DNA of 53,577 nt from Accumulibacter sp. Its GTDB lineage: Bacteria; Pseudomonadota; Gammaproteobacteria; Burkholderiales; Rhodocyclaceae. Below the pieces are notes generated by a model. It made no database searches, had not been told where the DNA came from, and saw only the letters and a program-made list of their open reading frames with translations. The stretch spans positions 7,074-60,650 of the forward strand of contig NZ_JAMTDV010000134.1 of assembly GCF_023806565.1 (NCBI RefSeq). The letters run 5' to 3'. This document shows, one piece after another, positions 44,919-53,334 of this stretch. A program made the translations under genes and the position numbers. Position 1 is the first letter of the stretch, and the number at the start of each line of letters is the position of its first letter.

Positions 44919-45569
44919 TCACTGCCGGGTAAGCACGACGTGGGTGGCAAGCGGCGACGCCACGTGTTTGGTACAGGCGTAGCCCAAGGCGGGAAGGTCT
45001 ATCCCGTCGAACAGTCGCTCGCCGGAACCGAGCAGGACTGGTGAAATGGCGATGTGCATCTCATCGATGAGGCGCTGGCGAACATACTGCTGGATGACGT
45101 TCACTCCGCCACCCACACGGACGTCCTTTCCTCCGGCGGCTTCGCGGGCTCGGGCGAGCGCGACGGCAATGCCGTCCGTCACGAAGTGGAAGGTCGTTCC
45201 GCCTTCCATCACCAGCGGTGCACGTGCATGGTTGGTCAGCACGAAGACGGGGACGTGATACACCGGGTTCTCCCCCCACCAACCCCGCCAGTTCTCGTCC
45301 GGCCAAGGCCCACGAACGGGACCGAACATGTTTCTGCCGAGGATCCACGCGCCGATGTTCCTGAAACCCCGAGCCGCAAATTCCTCATCGACTCCTTCCG
45401 TCGTTCCACCCTCGTTGCCAAGCACCGCTTTCTGGAACGTCCGCGTGGAAAAAGCCCAACCGTGAAGAGCCGTGCCGCCCACGCCGAGCGGGTTGCTGAT
45501 GTCCTGGTCGGGACCGGCGCCGAAGCCGTCCAGTGAAATCGTGAAACTCTCTACACGAAGCTTCGACAT
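44919..45569 (-). CDS. RibD C-terminal/dihydrofolate-reductase-like protein
   Basis: A 216-residue protein of the RibD_C/DHFR-like family: VESFTISLDGFGAGPDQDIS at the N-terminus, AWILGRNMFGPVRGPW, HHVPVFVLTNHAR-like (here YHVPVFVLTNHARAPLVMEG), the nucleotide site VGGGVNVIQQY, and LIDEMHIAISPVLLGSGERL. Members are putative NADPH-dependent reductases without proven substrates. Start ATG 45569. A truncated second copy of its first 45 or so codons plus upstream sequence lies at 48571-48790. Confidence 0.85.
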   Translation of the reverse strand: MSKLRVESFTISLDGFGAGPDQDISNPLGVGGTALHGWAFSTRTFQKAVLGNEGGTTEGVDEEFAARGFRNIGAWILGRNMFGPVRGPWPDENWRGWWGENPVYHVPVFVLTNHARAPLVMEGGTTFHFVTDGIAVALARAREAAGGKDVRVGGGVNVIQQYVRQRLIDEMHIAISPVLLGSGERLFDGIDLPALGYACTKHVASPLATHVVLTRQ

Positions 45570-45689
45570 GATGTCTCCCGGGGGTACGTAATCAGAAGTC
45601 GTGCCAGGGGCGCCTGACGTCTGGCAGGAACGGCGACGGACAGTCAGCGGAGCGGGCTGTCGAACGTCGTTTCGATGGAAGGGTTGGCC

Positions 45690-46385
45690 TCACTCTGCGA
45701 GCGCCTCTTCCGCGGCCGCACGTGCATGAATCGCCGTGGTGTCAAACAGCGGAACGTCGCCATCCCGTTGACCGACCAACAGCGAGATCTCCGTACAACC
45801 CAGAATGATCGCCTGCGCGCCTTGCGACGCCAAGCTTGCCATGACCCTTTGGAACACGCTGCGGGATTCCGCCAAGACCATGCCCAGACACAGCTCTTCG
45901 TAGATGATGCGATGAACCGAATTGCGGTCTTCAGCGCCCGGGACGATCACGTGAAGCCCATGGCGCTTGCTCAGACGCTCCCGGTAGAAGGGCTGTTCCA
46001 TGGTGAACCGAGTGCCAAGGAGCCCGACCGTGGAGTGACCGGCCTGCTTGATTTCGGTGGCAGTCGGATCGGCAATGTGCAAGAGCGGAATGCCGACGGC
46101 CGCTTCAATGGCAGGCGCCACCTTGTGCATGGTATTGGTGCACAGGACCAGGAAGTCTGAACCCGCCGCCGCGAGCGAACGAGCGGCGTTGGCCAACACT
46201 TCGCCCGCCGTCCGCCAATCTCCCGCATGCTGCAGGCGTTCGATTTCATGGAAGTCGACGCTGTACAGGATGATCCTGGCTGAGTGCAGACCGCCCAATC
46301 GGGCCTTGATCGTCTCGTTGATCTGACGGTAGTAAGGGATCGTCGACTCCCAGCTCATGCCGCCAATGAGGCCAATGGTCTTCAT
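45690..46385 (-). CDS. Aspartate/glutamate racemase family protein
   Basis: A 231-residue PLP-independent racemase of the YgeA type. It begins KTIGLIGGMSWESTIPYYRQ, and the two catalytic Cys are present in LVLCTNTMHKVA and IILGCTEISLL. LLGTRFTMEQPFYRERL is also characteristic. It would interconvert L- and D-aspartate or glutamate or related amino acids. The ATG at 46385 matches family starts; a purine-rich GGGGAG abuts it. Single gene, minus strand. Confidence 0.9.
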   Translation of the reverse strand: MKTIGLIGGMSWESTIPYYRQINETIKARLGGLHSARIILYSVDFHEIERLQHAGDWRTAGEVLANAARSLAAAGSDFLVLCTNTMHKVAPAIEAAVGIPLLHIADPTATEIKQAGHSTVGLLGTRFTMEQPFYRERLSKRHGLHVIVPGAEDRNSVHRIIYEELCLGMVLAESRSVFQRVMASLASQGAQAIILGCTEISLLVGQRDGDVPLFDTTAIHARAAAEEALAE

Positions 46386-46753
46386 GCTCCCCGCGTCCCG
46401 ATCAGTGACAATGCTGCCCAACGTCCGAGTCTACCCGCTGTCAGCGGCAGCCGCAGCTTGTCGGCGGATGGCTACGGGTCCAGGCTCAAGTATCCATCAA
46501 CAATTGCCCGGCCGGAGAGAAAATCGACGTTTGCCAGGATTATGGACTTCCCGGCGCATTTTGCTTTAGCCGTGCAAGCGCACCGCGGGGATGCGTAGCC
46601 GTTCGCGATGCACCCCTCCATGGCCAGCATCGGACGCCGTCCGATCTGCCTTATCATGCGTGATTTTGGCCCCTGAGGCGCGCTCGCTGGAGTGCCGCGG
46701 GCCGAAGGGCACCGCCAATCCGGGCAGGGTTGGCACCCCACGGAGGGGAATCG
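46386..46753. other. Intergenic region upstream of the MltF-like gene
   Basis: No gene is supported in these 368 bp. It presumably holds the divergent promoters of the racemase and transglycosylase genes. Small palindromes such as CGGAC-GCC-GTCCG (46627-46639) are present but too short to interpret. Confidence 0.35.
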
Positions 46754-48241
46754 ATGTTGCAGCGGTTCGTTACGGTCATCCTCGTGGCAAGTCTCGCCGC
46801 GCTTGGGGCTTCCGGCCACGCCCAGGCGGCGAAAAGCGTCGATTCGTCCATTCCGCCGGCAGAGCTGCGGCGACTGGAAATCCGGAACAAGCCGTGGACG
46901 GGCGACTTCGACCAGATGCTCACGCGGCGGATCATTCGCGTCTACGCGCCGTACAGCCGCACGCAATACTTCGTCGACGGCGGCCGTGAGCGCGGCACCG
47001 AAGCCGAGCTCGTCCGTGACTTGGAGCGCTGGATCAACCACAAGTACGCGAAACAGCTCGGCAAGCGCCCACTCACCGTTTACGTCGGCGCCGTGACGCG
47101 CGATCGGCTGCTCCCGGATGTGCGTGCGGGACTCGCCGACATCGCGGTCGGCAACCTGACCGTGACCGAGGATCGGCTGAAGCTCGTCGACTTCGTCGCG
47201 CCCGACGAGAAGCTCGTCAACACCGAGATTCTCGTCACCGGTCCGGCCTCGCCCGCGGTCGCGACCCTCGAAGACCTCTCGGGCAAGACCGTGCAGGTCC
47301 GCAAGGCATCCAGCTATTACGCGAGCCTGATGGCGCTGAATGAGCGCCTCGCCAGAGCCCGGAAGGCAGCCGTCAGGATCGTCTTCGTTCCCGAAGCGCT
47401 CGAGGACGAGGACATGCTCGAGATGTTGAACGCGGGCCTGCTGCAGGCAATGGTCGTCGACGATTACAAGGCGAAGCTGTGGTCGCAGGTGCTGCCCGGC
47501 ATCAAGGTGCACGAGGAGATCGTACTGCGGCCGCCGACCAGAAAGGGTTGGGCGATTCGCAAGGACAGCCCGAAGCTCAGGGCGGTAGTGGAGGAGTTCT
47601 ACGCGAGCTGGGCCAAGAAGGCAGGCGTCATCCCGCACCGGCAACTCGAGTACATGAAATCGATCCAGGCACTCCACAACGCGGCCGGCAGCGCAGACGC
47701 GAAGCGCTTCGAACAGACGATTGCACTGTTCGAGAAATACGGTGGCCAGTACCGCTTCGATCCGCTGATGCTCGCGGCCCAGGGCTACCAGGAGTCGGCG
47801 CTCGATCAGAGCAGGCGCGGCCCGACCGGTGCGATTGGCGTGATGCAGGTGATGCCGGCTACCGGGGACGCCCTGAAGGTGGGGGACATCAGGGTCATCG
47901 ACGCGAACATCCATGCCGGCGCAAAGTACATGGATCAGCTCATGACCAAGTACTTCAAAGACGCGCATTTCGACGAGCAGGACCGCTCCCTGTTCGCGTT
48001 CGCGGCCTACAACGCGGGGCCGGGAAACATCGCGCGGATGCGCACCGAAGCGCAGAAGCGCGGACTCGATCCCGACCAATGGTTCAACAACGTCGAGGTG
48101 GTCACGGCGGAGAAGATCGGCATCGAGACGACGACGTATGTCCGCAACATCTTCAAGTACTACGTTTCCTACAAACTGACGCAGGAGGCGCGCTCCTCTG
48201 CGCAGACGGCCAAAGAGCAGGTGGCCCCCGCGAAGCGGTGA
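46754..48241 (+). CDS. MltF-like membrane-bound lytic murein transglycosylase
   Basis: A 495-residue protein. After a signal peptide (ILVASLAALGASGHAQA), residues about 45-280 form a family 3 solute-binding-like domain (RLLPDVRAGLADIAVGNLTV, TEDRLKLVDFVAP). Residues about 325-460 form an SLT lytic transglycosylase domain (MLAAQGYQESALDQSRRGPT, with the catalytic Glu, GAIGVMQVMP, and FAFAAYNAGPGN). This is the MltF layout. It would cleave the MurNAc-GlcNAc bond to 1,6-anhydro products. The ATG at 46754 has GGAGGGG. Intact and isolated among remnants. Confidence 0.92.
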   Translation: MLQRFVTVILVASLAALGASGHAQAAKSVDSSIPPAELRRLEIRNKPWTGDFDQMLTRRIIRVYAPYSRTQYFVDGGRERGTEAELVRDLERWINHKYAKQLGKRPLTVYVGAVTRDRLLPDVRAGLADIAVGNLTVTEDRLKLVDFVAPDEKLVNTEILVTGPASPAVATLEDLSGKTVQVRKASSYYASLMALNERLARARKAAVRIVFVPEALEDEDMLEMLNAGLLQAMVVDDYKAKLWSQVLPGIKVHEEIVLRPPTRKGWAIRKDSPKLRAVVEEFYASWAKKAGVIPHRQLEYMKSIQALHNAAGSADAKRFEQTIALFEKYGGQYRFDPLMLAAQGYQESALDQSRRGPTGAIGVMQVMPATGDALKVGDIRVIDANIHAGAKYMDQLMTKYFKDAHFDEQDRSLFAFAAYNAGPGNIARMRTEAQKRGLDPDQWFNNVEVVTAEKIGIETTTYVRNIFKYYVSYKLTQEARSSAQTAKEQVAPAKR

Positions 48242-48289
48242 GGCTGACCCGCGTACCAGATTTCCAGCCAAGCAAACTGCTGCCGTGAC

Positions 48290-48570
48290 CCCTCATTTCG
48301 TGTTTCTCCGGCAACGAGGCCGGAGGCCGATACCCATGGGCGAATCGCGGTCGCAAGTTGTTATGGAACTGTCGCCAGCTCCCCAGGACAGCTCCGGTCT
48401 CTCGCAGGTCCCGGAAGCACTCGTGGCTTCAAGCATTCGTCGTGCAGCTTGCCGTTGAAACTCTCCGCGAATCCGTAGTGCCAGCGTCAGCCTCCCCGTC
48501 AGGCGGACCCTTCGGAAGTGGAAATCCTGGATTGCTGCTGGCGGAACTCGACGGGCATCAGCTTGGGCCT
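48290..48570 (-). pseudogene. IS3-family transposase (OrfB) remnants
   Basis: Short, out-of-frame pieces of IS3-type integrase ends. GFAESFNGKLHDECLKPR (minus, 48474-48421) is the core ESFNGKLRDECL motif. After a frame change, CFRDLRETGAVLGSWRQFHN and RFAHGYRPPASLPEK correspond to the W..YN..RPHS.LGY.PP end. Between 48476 and 48570, MPVEFRQQQSRISTSEGSA resembles the end of another IS3 OrfB. So at least one, perhaps two nested insertion sequences have decayed here. Confidence 0.65.
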
Positions 48571-48724
48571 TGCCAATCACCGCTTTCGGAAACGTCCGCG
48601 TGGAAGATACCCAGCCGTGAAGCGACGTGCCGCCCACGCCGAGCGGGTTGTTGATGTCCTGGTTGGGACCGGCACCGAAACCGTCCGGTGAAATCGTGAA
48701 ACTCGCTACACGTAGTGTCGACAC
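48571..48724 (-). pseudogene. Truncated duplicate of the RibD/DHFR-like gene
   Basis: The first 45 or so codons (VASFTISPDGFGAGPNQDIN, NPLGVGGTSLHGW) repeat the start of the gene at 44919-45569 with scattered substitutions, and the homology continues about 50 bp upstream of the start. It breaks off at TTGGCAA, where IS3 debris begins. The start codon is GTG, where the intact copy has ATG. Not functional. Confidence 0.8.
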
Positions 48725-48877
48725 GATGTCTCCCGGGAGTGCGTAATGAGCCGTGCCAGGGACGCCTGACGTCGAGATAAGCCGACCGCTGCAGCGTAGA
48801 GGAAGCGGGTGGGCTCAAGCGTCTTCGTGGGCCACGCTGCAAAATGAATTCGCAGCCTGGACCGTTGCTCTTTTCAA

Positions 48878-49459
48878 TCAGAAGCTTGGCCAGTCGTCCA
48901 GGCTGTCGATTTCTTTCCAGGCACGAACGCACGCACTGGTCGCGTCAAGGCCAACAAATATGGCTGCCTCAGCCCAACGTCGGCGAAGGAGACCAACCAG
49001 TTGCTTGCCTTCTTGGTTGATCCACTTTCTCATTTCGCTCGGTACGTCGGCCTTCTGATCGGCGTTGATGCGCGTCAACATCGTGGACTTGCCAAGATTC
49101 CCGCTACCTAGGTTATACGTCCACGAGATCAAAGCAGCCGCCTCGCATTCCAGGAGAGGAACTTTGACGCGCAGTTTTACGTCGCGGGCTGCGCCCTCCA
49201 TGTCGCGACGAAGCAGTTGCTCGGCAGCGGCTTCAGTAATCGGCGGAGTCGACGGACTGACCGGCTTTCCCTTTGCATCAACGATCGTTCCGTAACCGAT
49301 CGTCCAGGTTCCACCAGGCAATGATCCGTTGTCGTCATACGGCGCACTGAAAAAGCCTTCAATACGCTTGACAACTGCAGTTGCGGCTGTCGGAACACAA
49401 CCGTTCCAAAGCGGACTTGCTGTGTTGATGGGTTTCGCTGTTTTCTTCGCCGTTGCCAT
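48878..49459 (-). CDS. GH24 phage-type lysozyme
   Basis: A 193-residue glycoside hydrolase family 24 protein. The catalytic E...D...T pattern of T4-type lysozymes is visible: VVKRIEGFFSAPYDDNGSLP followed by GTWTIGYGT. AALISWTYNLGSGNLGKSTM and the C-terminal LVGLLRRRWAEAAIFVG are typical. It would cleave peptidoglycan. No signal peptide is present, and no holin, spanin or other phage gene is nearby, so it is a lone gene of phage origin. I chose the ATG at 49459 because GGAG lies 6 nt upstream. Confidence 0.85.
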   Translation of the reverse strand: MATAKKTAKPINTASPLWNGCVPTAATAVVKRIEGFFSAPYDDNGSLPGGTWTIGYGTIVDAKGKPVSPSTPPITEAAAEQLLRRDMEGAARDVKLRVKVPLLECEAAALISWTYNLGSGNLGKSTMLTRINADQKADVPSEMRKWINQEGKQLVGLLRRRWAEAAIFVGLDATSACVRAWKEIDSLDDWPSF

Positions 49460-49611
49460 AGACATCTCCAGTGAAGTTGAATTTGAACCACCCCAAGTGA
49501 CGGAAATCCTCGTCGGCACTCTTTCGGGCCACACCGATTTGCTCGCCCGGGCGGAAGATGTCCTCGGTGCAACCTGCACGTTGCCGGCGATGGGATCAGC
49601 CATCGCAGCAT

Positions 49612-50040
49612 ATCAATTTTTCGGAAGCCGAGTTCGCGGCGAATAAGCAGCCGACGCGACGCAAGTGCCTTCCTGCCGACTTGGAACGGGTTCTCCCCTG
49701 GCAGGAAGTTCTCGAACTGATCGAAACGCACTACCTGAAAGCGAAGCGCAACCGGCCGTTGATCGGAATGGAGCGGATGCCGCGGGTGAATCGGGTGCAC
49801 CTGGGGTACAGGCATTCGGACGTACGGGTGGATGACGCGATCGCTGACAGCCAGGCATTGCGGTGTCTTGTCCGGATCGCCCCGGTCGCGGCAAGCGGTG
49901 CCGGATGCCACCGCGCAGTTGCAGTTTCGTCACGTGCTGGAAGAGAACGAACCGGCGACGAAGCAACTGCTCGAGGCGATCCGGACGCAACTGCCGGCGA
50001 AGGGACTGATGATGCGCGAGGGAACGATCGCCGACGCGGC
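49612..50040 (+). pseudogene. IS5-family transposase remnant
   Basis: The N-terminal half of an IS5 transposase: NFSEAEFAANKQPTRRKCLP, ADLERVLPWQEVLELIETHY, AKRNRPLIGMERMPRV, and DDAIADSQALRCLVRIAP. The frame then shifts near 49890 to AVPDATAQLQFRHVLEENEP and LLEAIRTQLPAKGLMMREGT. It stops before the DDE catalytic part, which is absent. Clear remnant. Confidence 0.75.
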
Positions 50041-50045
50041 GCGCA

Positions 50046-50119
50046 GAGTTCGGGGCCATTTCCCACATTGGCGCCTGAGATGCAATCACGCGAGAAATGA
50101 CCGCTCCTGCTGACCCCTC
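50046..50119. repeat. Dispersed repeat, copy 1
   Basis: Related to 50806-50872 in the same orientation. Shared blocks are GAGTTCGGGG, CATTGGC, TCACGCG and GACCCCTCC, with small insertions between them. It directly follows the IS5 remnant and may be a shared end of an insertion element. Confidence 0.45.
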
Positions 50120-50157
50120 CTGCCACGGACGACGGCCCGCATGGCTCCACGGCTGCG

Positions 50158-50730
50158 TCAATGCGCATGGCGGAAGACGTGACTTGCGGCGCGCAGCGCC
50201 CTGCCACCTTCCAGAGCCTTCAACACCTCGGCCTTGGTCAAGCCGGGCGCAAGTTCGCCCGGCTCAAGCGTCGTCGCGATCAACGTCATCACGTAGTGCT
50301 GCGGCGCGTTGCCGCGAGGCGGGCAGGGGCCGAACCAGCCGAGCAGAGCTGGGGTGCTTTTGCCGGCGACGAAACGGTCTCCCTGAGGCGCGCTGCTCGA
50401 CTCGCCTTCTGCGAACGAGGAGACGTTCGTGGGAATGCCATGCACGACCATATGAGAAACGCCGAGCCCGATGCGACCGGCCTGGTCGTCAATGAAGATG
50501 ACGAAGCTGCGCGTCCTCTCCGGCGCGTTGCTCCACTGGACCGGCGGTGAAACGTCGTCGCCGAGGCAGTTCGGGTTGGTCTTCAGGTTGCCGGCACTCC
50601 TTTGCGGCAGTATCGCGTTGTCCGCCATTCCGGTCCAACCCACGCGAAAGGCACCTGCAGGCACGGCGTGCTCCTGCGTGGCTCAAGCGGCAAGCAGGGC
50701 GAGGGAAAGCGCGGCGGCAAGCGTCTTCAC
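50158..50730 (-). pseudogene. YbhB/YbcL (PEBP)-family protein, signal peptide cut off by an in-frame TGA
   Basis: The 3' part encodes a phosphatidylethanolamine-binding-protein-like domain (NCLGDDVSPPVQWSNAPERT, FVIFIDDQAGR, HYVMTLIATTLE). Upstream in the same frame, a GTG at 50730 begins KTLAAALSLALLAA, an evident signal peptide, but a TGA (50685-50683) ends it at codon 16. The frame then resumes with a second GTG at 50664, which has its own AGGAG 6 nt upstream. So either the gene is inactivated, or a cytoplasmic form is made from the second start. The function of these proteins is largely unknown. Confidence 0.75.
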
Positions 50731-50805
50731 GGTCCGAAAGTCCTCTCTCCGTTGCCGTTCGGGGTCCGGAGTTCGGAGTCGATTCTCGTGGAATTCGGGG
50801 TCACG

Positions 50806-50872
50806 GAGTTCGGGGCAAGTTCTCCCATTGGCACATCCTATGCGATCACGCGGGAACCGACCCCTCCGGCGG
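50806..50872. repeat. Dispersed repeat, copy 2
   Basis: Partner of 50046-50119, lying between the PEBP gene start and the end of the FAD monooxygenase gene. The two copies bracket the PEBP gene. Just upstream, GGAGTTCGG-like words recur several times (50768-50814). Confidence 0.45.
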
Positions 50873-50945
50873 GTGTTCAGCCGCAAGGCGTTGTTCGGCG
50901 GCGCCGCGCTCATTGCGCCTGGGATGCAACACGGCTCAAGCCCGA

Positions 50946-52181
50946 TCAGCGATCGGGGGCGGCAGCGTTGCCGTAGAAGTACAGCCGCTCGCCCGACAGC
51001 GTCTGCCTGGTCCAGGCCTCGAAGTCGTTGGCCGTCATGGTGCCCCAGTCCGGCGTGTGCTCGACCAAGTCGCGTCCGAGGCGACGCCCCAGCTGAACCA
51101 GCGACAGGCCGGCCGCCGCGCGCTCGGCGTCGTAGGCAGCTAGCAGATCGGGCCACTCCCTGTGCTCCTGCCCGAGGCGAGCCAGGCATAACGCGTCCTG
51201 GATCGCCTTGGTGGCGCCGCTGCCGGTATGCGGCCGCGTCACCGTACCGGCATCGCCGATCAGCATCACCCGGCCGTGCACGTAGCAGTCTATGAGATCG
51301 TCGTAGATCGGCTGGATCGACACCTCTTCGAGCTGGCTCATTCGGATCACGGCCTCGTAGTCCGGGGGAAAACCTGAGGTCAGCAACGCGTCGAGGTGCC
51401 TGTAGAGTGCATGCGTCACCCCACCGGGCGGAATCGAGGTTGGCTCGGAGAAGTCCAGCCCTGGGGGCTGCGGGGCGTAAATGCCCCAGTTCACTCGACG
51501 GTCTCCGGGGTCGGTGCGGTCGTCGAAGTTGGGGATCAAATAGACGATGCCGTGACCGCCATCGAGGCAGATGTAGTGCCAAGCGTCGGCCCGGGTTCCA
51601 CGGTCGACCGCTGCCCGATTCTCGAGCCGGGCCTCGGGGTAGTTCCCCCGCCACAGGATATACCCCGCATACTCCGCTCTCGCGTCGGGCATGATCTGCT
51701 GCCGAATCATCGACCGGTACCCGTCGGCACCGACCAGCAGGTCGAAGAGCTGCGAGGTGCCGTGGTCCAACACCGCCGTCACTCCCTTGGCGTCCTGGCT
51801 GAATCCGAGGAGCGTCACGCCGTCGTGGTACCGGGCGTCAGCCACGCCGGCGCGCAGCTGCCGCCACAAGACACCCCAGTTGTTGTGCGCGGCGGGTGCG
51901 GGCTGAGTCCAGAGCAATCGACCGGACGAGGTGCCGTCGGCCAGGATCCACCAGCGGTGGCTCACCCGGCAGTGCGGGTAGCCGGCGGGAAGGTACCCGG
52001 CGTCGATCAGTTCGTCCCGCAAGGTGATCGGTATGGCGATTCCGGATCCCCGATCGCGCAGAACGCCCCTGGAGCGCTCAAACACCTGCACATCGCATCC
52101 CAGTCGTTCGAGGGCGATGGCGGTCGCACATCCGGCGATGCTGCCCCCAATGATCCCAACGCGGCTCCCACGAACCAGCAT
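50946..52181 (-). CDS. FAD-dependent monooxygenase (2,6-dihydroxypyridine hydroxylase-like)
   Basis: A 411-residue group A flavin monooxygenase. The FAD Rossmann motif is near the N-terminus (VGIIGGSIAGCATAIALERL), and the second FAD motif is GRVMLIGDAGTVTRPHTGSG. LLVGADGYRSMIRQQ matches the DG motif. NWGVLWRQLRAGV and WRGNYPEARL suggest the 2,6-dihydroxypyridine 3-monooxygenase subgroup; the true substrate is unknown. ATG at 52181 with AAGGGA upstream. A 16-bp perfect palindrome lies 87 bp upstream. It sits alone with no pathway partners. Confidence 0.85.
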   Translation of the reverse strand: MLVRGSRVGIIGGSIAGCATAIALERLGCDVQVFERSRGVLRDRGSGIAIPITLRDELIDAGYLPAGYPHCRVSHRWWILADGTSSGRLLWTQPAPAAHNNWGVLWRQLRAGVADARYHDGVTLLGFSQDAKGVTAVLDHGTSQLFDLLVGADGYRSMIRQQIMPDARAEYAGYILWRGNYPEARLENRAAVDRGTRADAWHYICLDGGHGIVYLIPNFDDRTDPGDRRVNWGIYAPQPPGLDFSEPTSIPPGGVTHALYRHLDALLTSGFPPDYEAVIRMSQLEEVSIQPIYDDLIDCYVHGRVMLIGDAGTVTRPHTGSGATKAIQDALCLARLGQEHREWPDLLAAYDAERAAAGLSLVQLGRRLGRDLVEHTPDWGTMTANDFEAWTRQTLSGERLYFYGNAAAPDR

Positions 52182-52489
52182 CGACGATCCCTTACTCTCC
52201 TTGTGTGGTCAGTCGCTTCATGATCTTCCTCCCTTCACAGTACTCTCGGCTGTGCTGACTGCACGCCCGGCGTCATGACGCCGAACGTTCCACTTGAGGG
52301 GACGGGCAAGATTGGCGCGCAGTGCCGCCCGGGAACGCTCCCCTCGAAGTTCTTGTCGGGGAAACGCTGATTCCATCGGATCACGATATTCTGGCCTCCA
52401 TACAATCAATGACTTGTGTGTCCCGGCACACCGGACGGACGAATTGTTCAGCGATTCCCTGGAACAATGTAAGTCCTGAAGCCCACCCC
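52182..52489. other. Intergenic region upstream of the monooxygenase gene
   Basis: No gene is recognised in these 308 bp. It contains the 16-bp palindrome at 52268-52283 and probably the monooxygenase promoter. Confidence 0.4.
52268..52283. promoter_or_regulatory. 16-bp perfect palindrome upstream of the monooxygenase gene
   Basis: CGGCGTCATGACGCCG is fully self-complementary with no spacer. A palindrome of this length and position, 87 bp upstream of a start codon in a gene-free region, suits a dimeric repressor operator, though no regulator gene is adjacent. Confidence 0.45.
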
Positions 52490-52873
52490 TTACTTGGGTT
52501 CGAACAGAATCAATTTGCAATCGGTGTTGCCGACATTCTCCAGCCAGTGCGATGGTGCCTGTGCACGCACACGAGCATTGCCAGCCTTGGTAATAAGGTC
52601 TGCAGTCTTCCCGTCCGGCGTGTGCACTCGCATATTGCAGTCGGTCAGGTTATAGGCGGCCACCGGGGTTCCGTGTGAATGCCATTTGTCGCGCTGACCG
52701 GGTTTCCAGGTTACAGAGATAACCCGATATTTCTCGTCTTCCGCGATTACCGAGTAAACGTCAGGGGACGCGACAAATGACCGAGCGACATCTTCCGCCC
52801 AAGTAGCCGGAGGCAGCGCAAACATTCCTACCGCAGCGACCGTTAGCAGTGCTGCGAACTTGCTTTCTCGCAT
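52490..52873 (-). CDS. Secreted small cupin-like protein
   Basis: A 127-residue protein with a signal peptide (SKFAALLTVAAVGMFALPPA followed by TWAED) and a single-domain cupin barrel. WHSHGTPVAAYNLTDC gives two His in the place of the first cupin motif, and the end HWLENVGNTDCKLILFEPK matches the second half. Possible metal binding; function unknown. The ATG at 52873 has GGGAGGG upstream. Confidence 0.75.
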   Translation of the reverse strand: MRESKFAALLTVAAVGMFALPPATWAEDVARSFVASPDVYSVIAEDEKYRVISVTWKPGQRDKWHSHGTPVAAYNLTDCNMRVHTPDGKTADLITKAGNARVRAQAPSHWLENVGNTDCKLILFEPK

Positions 52874-53114
52874 GGTGCCCTCCCTTCGTGAAATAGGTGG
52901 TGACTTCTGCCTGCACACCGGCGGCGGAAGTGCGCCTCCACATACGCCGAATGTCCTGACTGCCGCCGTGTCCACTGGCGACGTCTAACGCCTGAATGAA
53001 TCCGCGCAGCGAAATGGCGTCGACTTGAATGGATTGTCGGACGAAGCCGCTGCGCGGCGGATCTGCTGGCGACGTGCTCCCATAACTATGGGACCTTCCG
53101 TCAACCGGCGGGTT

Positions 53115-53321
53115 CTCCCCCTGCGGATCAAGGATCCGGATTTCGATCACGACACGATCATCGTGCGGGAGGGCAAGGGCTCCAAGGATCGGGCACTGAT
53201 GTTGCCCGCGAGCGTGGCGCCTGACCTGCGTGAACAACTGGCGCGTGCCCGGGCATGGTGGCCGAAAAATCAGGCCGAAGGCCGCAACGGCGCTGCGCTT
53301 CCCGATGCCCTGGAGCGGAAG
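53115..53321 (+). pseudogene. Fragment of an integron-type tyrosine recombinase
   Basis: About 69 residues match the middle of IntI-type integrases: [58 protein letters not shown] and [11 protein letters not shown], the last typical of chromosomal integron integrases. The N-terminal domain and the C-terminal His-Arg-Tyr catalytic part are absent. No attC-like array was seen nearby. Confidence 0.7.
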
Positions 53322-53334
53322 TCCTGTTCAGGGT

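Noticed and set aside
41331-46500. Similar words AGTATCCATCGACA (about 41330) and AGTATCCATCAACA (about 46488)
   Set aside because: Too short and only two copies, with no palindromic structure; not enough to call a REP or other repeat.
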